Assembly (NCBI GenBank): GCA_029706075.1 | Contig: JAINUG010000054.1 | Span: 4,811,074 to 4,875,073, forward strand | Source: Aldrovandia affinis | Taxonomy: Eukaryota; Chordata; Actinopteri; Notacanthiformes; Halosauridae | Length of the DNA: 64,000 nucleotides | Direction of reading: 5' to 3' | Part shown: positions 21,758 through 64,000 of the stretch, piece by piece | Layout: every line of letters starts with the position of its first letter | Numbering within the stretch: position 1 is the stretch's first letter | Translations under genes and position numbers: made by a program | Notes under the pieces: model-generated | Seen by the model: only the letters and a program-made list of their open reading frames with translations | What the model was told of the DNA's origin: nothing | Database searches by the model: none

Positions 21758-24560
21758 ATATTTTCATTGTTTTTAAGCTAAACGACAAGCTCATCATTTT
21801 GGTTAGATAATAGCAAACAATGAAAAATTGTCAAATTCATATTTCAAAGTTAAGGACACACTTCAATGCATGACAGTATGAATGGATTCTAACCTTTAGC
21901 CTGGATCCGATCAATGTGTCAAGAGAAAATGTTTATTTCTTCACAACACACACAGTTTGGCAAGTTCATTTTCATGAATGTTGAACCCACCTGAACTGTT
22001 TGTGAAGACAAAAATGAACACTTGCATTTAATTGTCAAAACATTTTTGTCTGTTTGCAGTCACTGAACATTTCAAAAGATTTCTCCTGTCTCTCTTGATT
22101 CAAGAAATTCAGCTTTAAATTGTGGTAAATGAACCATGGTAAAACACAAGGCTCAGTCCTGTCACAGCTGCCTATTTTTGACACAGACACATTACAATGC
22201 ATGGCAAAGCTAACAACCTCTCATGGTCTGGAACTGAAGGAACTGTGATCAGTTCAAGCCTTTATCAAACCTTTATCAAAAGGGAGCTGGTTAGAACATA
22301 CTTTAGATGAGGTAAGTTTAAATGTAAAATATGTAATGTTCACTCACTGTGGACTGAACAGTGCATAGAATGCAGAGAACAGGTGTCCTTGTTCAAAAAG
22401 AACACACTTTTACAATAATCCCAGACTTCCTATTCCTATCATTACATACATCTGTTTACAAGGCTGGTGGATTCTGTGTGTTTTTCACCATCAACTCAAC
22501 AATTCTAGGAATTCCAGAATAATACTTAAAATCACTCCCAAAAATAGAAAAAGGACAACAGCAACACTAGGGCATTGCAACAGCACATATTAAACCATGC
22601 ATTGAGATACCTAAACCATTGAGTGGACCTAAACCATGGCAGGAAAATGTACCCCACACCATAACAGAGGCACCAGGACCTTTTCACCATGGGAAACAAG
22701 CATTTGGGCCTGTAGATTTATTTTGCCACACAGGCACTCTTCCGCTTGTTAAGAACAGGGTGATGGGTGACTCATCTGACCATGACTCTTTTCCACTGCT
22801 CAGTAGACCACTGCCTGTGTTCTTTGCACCACTTTACTCGCAAACATGCATTTTTATGCACCGACAACTTGATGAAACTGCCTGGTCATGCAGATTATCC
22901 TTCTGGTTCATGAAGATTCATATTTCTAGTCAGACTGTTCTTGATGAAACTTTACTGGTCATTTCAGCAGATTGATATTTAAATGTATAAATACATGGTC
23001 ATCATTTTAGATTCATATCGCGGGGGCTGGAGTCAGCATACATTGTGGAAGTAACTCCTTTCAATATACGTTGCACCCCTCATTTACTCAAGGGTTGACT
23101 TTATTTCAGCAGTTATCTATCTGTCTATCTATATATATAAATGCATAAATATATGTATATAAAAAAATATTTTCACAGTATAACTATTGTGAAAAAGGAA
23201 ACGATGTGATAACGACAAGAGGTCTCCTTGTGTGAAGAAACCTTAGCTCCAAAGAATCCTGATATATTTCTACTGTAGGTATTTTACTATTCAAGCTCAA
23301 CCTCCCGTACACGTGACTAAAATACCAGATTTAAGGGTATAAGGCTGCACTACTTTTCGCGAAAAAAAAGAACAAAAAAGTCTCCTCCTAACATTGAATT
23401 TATTGAAACCTATTTTAGTAGCTTCTGCAATATAAAACGCAAGCTTACACACTCACAAACACGCTCCTATGGGAAAAAGAAGAGGATTATCGACAGATGA
23501 GGCATTGTCCTTTTTGCAGCATAGGGTGCCTTCGTTCGGACATGAATTGCATTGGGTTTCTAGTCAATATGTAAATACCCTCTGAAGCTTCAAGTGCTTA
23601 TAAATAGGTCAGTTGCCGTCGAGCGCTGCAGTGCATTTCATTATAATGTTTTTATTCCACCACCCCAAGTTCCGTTAACGCAAGTGCAGCCTGTTAATAA
23701 ACAAAATAGCTCGATTTTAGTTTTTTATGGACACATTATGTGTGCCCTATATATTGGCCATGCATTAAGAATAAAAAGCCCTTTAAAATGATTTCGCCGA
23801 TTTTACTCAAGAGGTCGCTGGCATTCTGATTGTCATTCCAATGAGGTAGCACCTTTAATGCTTCGAAATATACTGTACACTACTAACAAACCAACTACTT
23901 TCACCATCACTTCTGCTGCTACAATTACAATTGCTACCAAATTATCAATTATTATTATTATTATATTTTGTTAGTTTTTAATTACTTGTAAAGACGAATA
24001 GGCTAAACTGGATGGTTTGGACAATCAAATACCTGTCACGGAATGAGCTCTCGCATAAATAATTTAGTGAAATTGGCCAAACATAACAGTAGCCTATGTC
24101 TCCTTTGGCATTATTCATCTGTTCATGGGGTTAGTTTGAATTTCCGTTTCAACAAGAAGGCTCACAAACCGCTTTGGTTGCAGTGACGCAATGCCATAGT
24201 GAGTAATTAAAACAAAAAAAGATTAAATGCTACCTAATAGATACTTCTTGTTAATTTTACGATAGCTGTTTAAAATCGGTGAAAAGTCTATAATAGATAA
24301 GGTTTAGATAGCTACCATCTCTCAATGTATATTGGGTTAAAACGTATAGGTTTATAGCTGCCTACATTTACATTAATTGAACTTGTTGTATTTAATAATG
24401 TCACATGCACATTATAATAAGTAGGCTATAATAACTCGATTTCCAACTGCAGTCGTCCACACCAGTTATTCAATTGGCCAACACTACCGGTATCCGGCAA
24501 TCGACAAAATATTAATTTCTGTAATATAACGGATTGCAAGTTTATCCGTTGAATATCAAG
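21758..24560. other. Gene-free interval
   Basis: AT-rich with no supported coding exon. The part at 22600-22960 has phrases shared with degenerate fish DNA-transposon interiors (accccacaccataacagagg, then gggtgatgggtgactcatct), but no ends were found. A TATAAATA at about 23599 lies just upstream of a slightly GC-rich stretch; I found no transcript evidence for it. Confidence 0.5.
22612..22960. repeat. Probable degenerate DNA-transposon interior
   Basis: The text resembles a widely dispersed fish transposon segment (timing words such as gtgactcatctgaccatgac and tgttctttgcaccacttta). No inverted repeats or duplication were identified, and the open frame here is incidental. The assignment is from memory of similar sequences and weak. 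Confidence 0.35.
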
Positions 24561-24639
24561 CAGAAGTGCTTTACAAACTAAATGAGTCTTGCGCCACAGA
24601 AAGGGTTAATGGTGGCCGTGATGCCATATGCTCGTGGTG

Positions 24640-24825
24640 ATGCAGATAGAAAAAAGAAGCGGGGGGAGGCAGCGAGGGAGAGAGGGCAGGCGTCAGTGCT
24701 GAGAGCTCGCTGGGGAATCAAAGAGCGAAAGCAGAGCGTGGACACAATGGAGCGACTAACAGACGGACTTTAACTGGAACGGCGACCCTTTTCGTTGCGC
24801 ACTGGATGCAAGGTACTGACAGAAA
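24640..24825 (+). promoter_or_regulatory. Candidate upstream leader or promoter region of ppp1r9b
   Basis: A purine-rich, CpG-containing stretch (aagcggggggaggcagcgag onward) stands out from the AT-rich surroundings, about 2 kb before the spinophilin start. It could be a non-coding first exon, with a possible donor at gcaag|gtactg near 24811, paired with the acceptor at 26505. No TATA box is obvious. The call rests on composition and splice-like signals only. Confidence 0.3.
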
Positions 24826-26505
24826 GCGACGCGTTGCAAGGCCGCACGGATGCGATGCCGCCGTAGGGTTTTTTGTATTTTTTATTACGGCCTTGGTCTT
24901 CATCTGAGCATGGAAATGATAAGTTATTACGGAAAGCATAAGATGCAGGAAGCAACGTAGCAGAGTCTAGGTATCAACGGGCCAGACGGCTGAGGCCTTC
25001 AACTCCCGCAGGGTCCTAATGCCTTTGTTGACAACAGTAGCCTTATTGTAGCGAGACACGCTTCCTTGGTCGTAGATTGGTGAACGAACAAACAAATCAC
25101 GTTAATCTTATGAAATGTACATCCCTTATGTTTGCTACGCCGAGTGGCATTTGGTGGTTATAAAGTGGAGGCGGACGCTACGGTCATCTTAACTGATTTG
25201 GAAATATGCTTTTTAAAAATACCCGAGTACAAACCGTTTAGAAAAAAACTAGTATTGCAGCAGTGCATCTTCCTTCCGTCAAAACAAAGCCAATCGTTGG
25301 AGAACGCGTATGCCTGTCAAAACTAAACTGGTGTTAAAATTAGGCATTGGATGCAACTGTTTTTACATTCTGCTATTTCTAATATGATATACCAAATCGT
25401 TTACGGATGCATGCAAACCATACTATTGTGTGCATCGACAGCGAACAAGTCGCACACATTGGAAATTGCATGGGATGTGAAATAAATGTCCCCTGTCTTT
25501 CAGAGCAGATTGGTAAAGGGGTAAACCCAATATTTTATAGGGTAAATTTGATTTAGCTCATTGCTTCTATCTACCTGACTCCAGCAACTGATATAAGCCA
25601 AATGGGCATCATTCACAGAAATAGCCTACACATTGAAAAGATGGTATCTGGGAAAGTGATTATATTCTATGTTTATATTGTGTTTTGTGCTTTGTGAACA
25701 ATATTTTTCACAAAGAACCACATGATATTTAAAATTGTACACTAATTCTACCATTTCCCTAACGGATACACTAATGCAAGCAGTAGGTTAGACACAGCTT
25801 ACCCATTCATGAAGTGAGTACCGAAGTACTTGTAGCTTTAAAATGGCAAATTATACCACCTGGCTTGCTGGTGAGGTGGTGACATGCTATTGCAAGTGCA
25901 AGGTGATATTTTAAGAATGATCAAAGGGATTTGCATGTTTTTTTAAACTAACAGTAATATGCGACGTCAAATCACTTTATGGTCAACATTACGGTTTCTG
26001 TTTGCAGTTTTATATGTAAATTGGAAGCCTTCGCTACTGCCTTACTTTCCCGAAGGGGTAGGTTGTATCTGCGGGTGACTAGATACATTCATAATAATTT
26101 TCCATTACAAAAACGGCTTAGGGAAAACGATTATCACCAGACTAATAAAACAACCGTATTGCGCCGTAGTGCCAGTTGTGTTTATTTCGCTTTGAATATA
26201 ATTTAAATACCCCCAAGGAGTTCATGTCGAGAATAAAATGTAGTGGGCGGTTGTAAATCAGCTAGCTTTATGACCCGGTGGCGTTCTTCCTCTTTGCGGC
26301 AGCCTTTGCTGTTGCGGGAAGACCAGAAATCTGCAATAAGGTAGCTGAAAAATTCAGAGATCAAATGATGTAATGAAAAAGGAATTAAACACAAGCTATC
26401 CGTCGCTTGTGTAAAGTCTATGGATCACTGCCGCTGTCATTTGTTATTCGGTCAACTCGAACGTCAGTGTTTTTTTGTCCTATATCGGTTTTTTTTCCTC
26501 TACAG

Positions 26506-26811
26506 GCTTACAGAGTGATTCACCTCGTATACTGCTGTTAGAACATAAGAGATGCTCCCGTTTTCTCGCCGCTCTCCCCCTTTGAACGTTATTGTATAAC
26601 TACGCTTGAAATTATATTCGCAAGCCTGATTTCTCTCGCTCTCTCTCTCCTCTCTGTCCTGTCGTCCGATTCTTTGTGCGTGTTTGTTTGTATCTGTTTC
26701 CTGTCGGCTGCAACCATTGGTGGATCGGACCGATTTGCTCTGCGCCGCCGCTCCGGGGAAAACAGGGGAGCTATGTCGTTAAAGCTCAGCCTCGGCGAAG
26801 CGTGATCAACC
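26506..26811 (+). promoter_or_regulatory. ppp1r9b: Spinophilin 5' leader (5' UTR)
   Basis: A strong acceptor-like sequence (ttttttttcctctacag, ending at 26505) precedes this stretch, which becomes CT-rich and then CpG-rich as it nears the start codon. The main ATG has A at -3 (caaccATG). If the acceptor is used, transcription starts further left; if not, the promoter lies in this interval. Confidence 0.5.
26773..26805 (+). CDS. Upstream open reading frame in ppp1r9b leader
   Basis: ATG at 26773 with G at -3 opens a ten-codon frame, MSLKLSLGEA, and stops at TGA 26803-26805, six bases before the main ATG. Such a short frame could lower spinophilin translation by capturing scanning ribosomes, with reinitiation hindered by the short gap. 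Whether it is translated or conserved is unknown. Confidence 0.4.
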   Translation: MSLKLSLGEA

Positions 26812-63586
<36,775 letters not shown>

Positions 63587-64000
63587 GTGAGCCCGTTACT
63601 GCGGTAACCCCCAGGGCATGCCTACTGTATCTCACCCCCCCCGGCCCCATCGGTGAATTCAGTTCAAATCAGCACTGAAGTAAAGTCACCAATGGTGTCT
63701 CACTGCAAGAGAGGGCATGTAATGGGTCTGGATTTAGGCTGGCTCAACTGATCCTGGGTCAGAGGTTGGGCGCTATGACATATCAGTTAAGATTTATAAA
63801 GTCATCACTTGACACATTTGTTGTTGTGGCTCTGTACTCCCAGCATGTTGGACTTGAAATGAAGCAATGACTATGAGTTTAAAGTGCAGGCTGCCCGGTG
63901 TAGGAATTGCAGCCATTTTTATTCATAGTCACCCCATTTTAGGGGACCAAAAGAAACATACACATAACATAAATATAACAGAAACAGAAACATAAACAAT

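Noticed and set aside
23599-23650. A TATA box (TATAAATA) with a possible promoter
   Set aside because: The surroundings are AT-rich, such hexamers are expected by chance, and no gene follows closely.

Overview
This window is vertebrate nuclear DNA, almost certainly from a ray-finned fish. It shows split genes with GT-AG introns, tRNA-headed SINEs of types common in fish, Tc1 and hAT transposon remnants, and very long dinucleotide arrays. I cannot name the species. Two protein genes are supported, both on the + strand: the 3' part of a type I collagen alpha-1 gene (col1a1, 436-11106 coding, 3' UTR to about 12.32 kb) and the 5' part of spinophilin/neurabin-2 (ppp1r9b, coding exons at 26812-28222, 61339-61471, 62173-62293 and 63482-63586, running off the right edge). 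The order col1a1 then ppp1r9b on one strand agrees with the human 17q21.33 neighbourhood as I remember it. The human intervening gene SGCA was not seen here.

Layout. 1-12320: 22 collagen exons (by homology human exons 30-51), with the exon lengths expected of a fibrillar collagen (45, 54, 99, 108 or 162 bp, then 283, 191, 244 and 147 bp), and a 3' UTR with several poly(A) signals and two miR-29 seed matches. 12321-26505: no supported gene, but a cluster of mobile elements at 18.2-21.8 kb, two of them SINEs with perfect target-site duplications. 26506-28222: spinophilin leader and first coding exon. 28223-61338: one 33-kb intron full of satellites, microsatellites, SINEs and several CpG-rich patches. 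61339-64000: three short spinophilin exons that begin the PDZ domain, with an intron holding ten exact copies of a 28-bp repeat.

The most consequential observations are two apparent single-base insertions that break otherwise intact, conserved reading frames: one in the collagen C-propeptide at 10290-10293 and one in spinophilin near 27769-27772. Both look more like consensus errors than decay, but reads are needed to decide. Other points are a (TC)58 array that forms the polypyrimidine tract of a spinophilin acceptor, a weak donor followed by repeated acceptor-like sequences, a Gln-to-Ser change at the collagenase cleavage site, a 39-bp satellite with LINE-tail spacers, a hAT element with an 8-bp duplication, and two Tc1-type elements sharing the same internal deletion.

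The two genes are not functionally linked as an operon would be. Collagen is a secreted matrix protein; spinophilin is a cytoplasmic scaffold that targets protein phosphatase 1 to actin. I found no evidence of a wholly new biological system.
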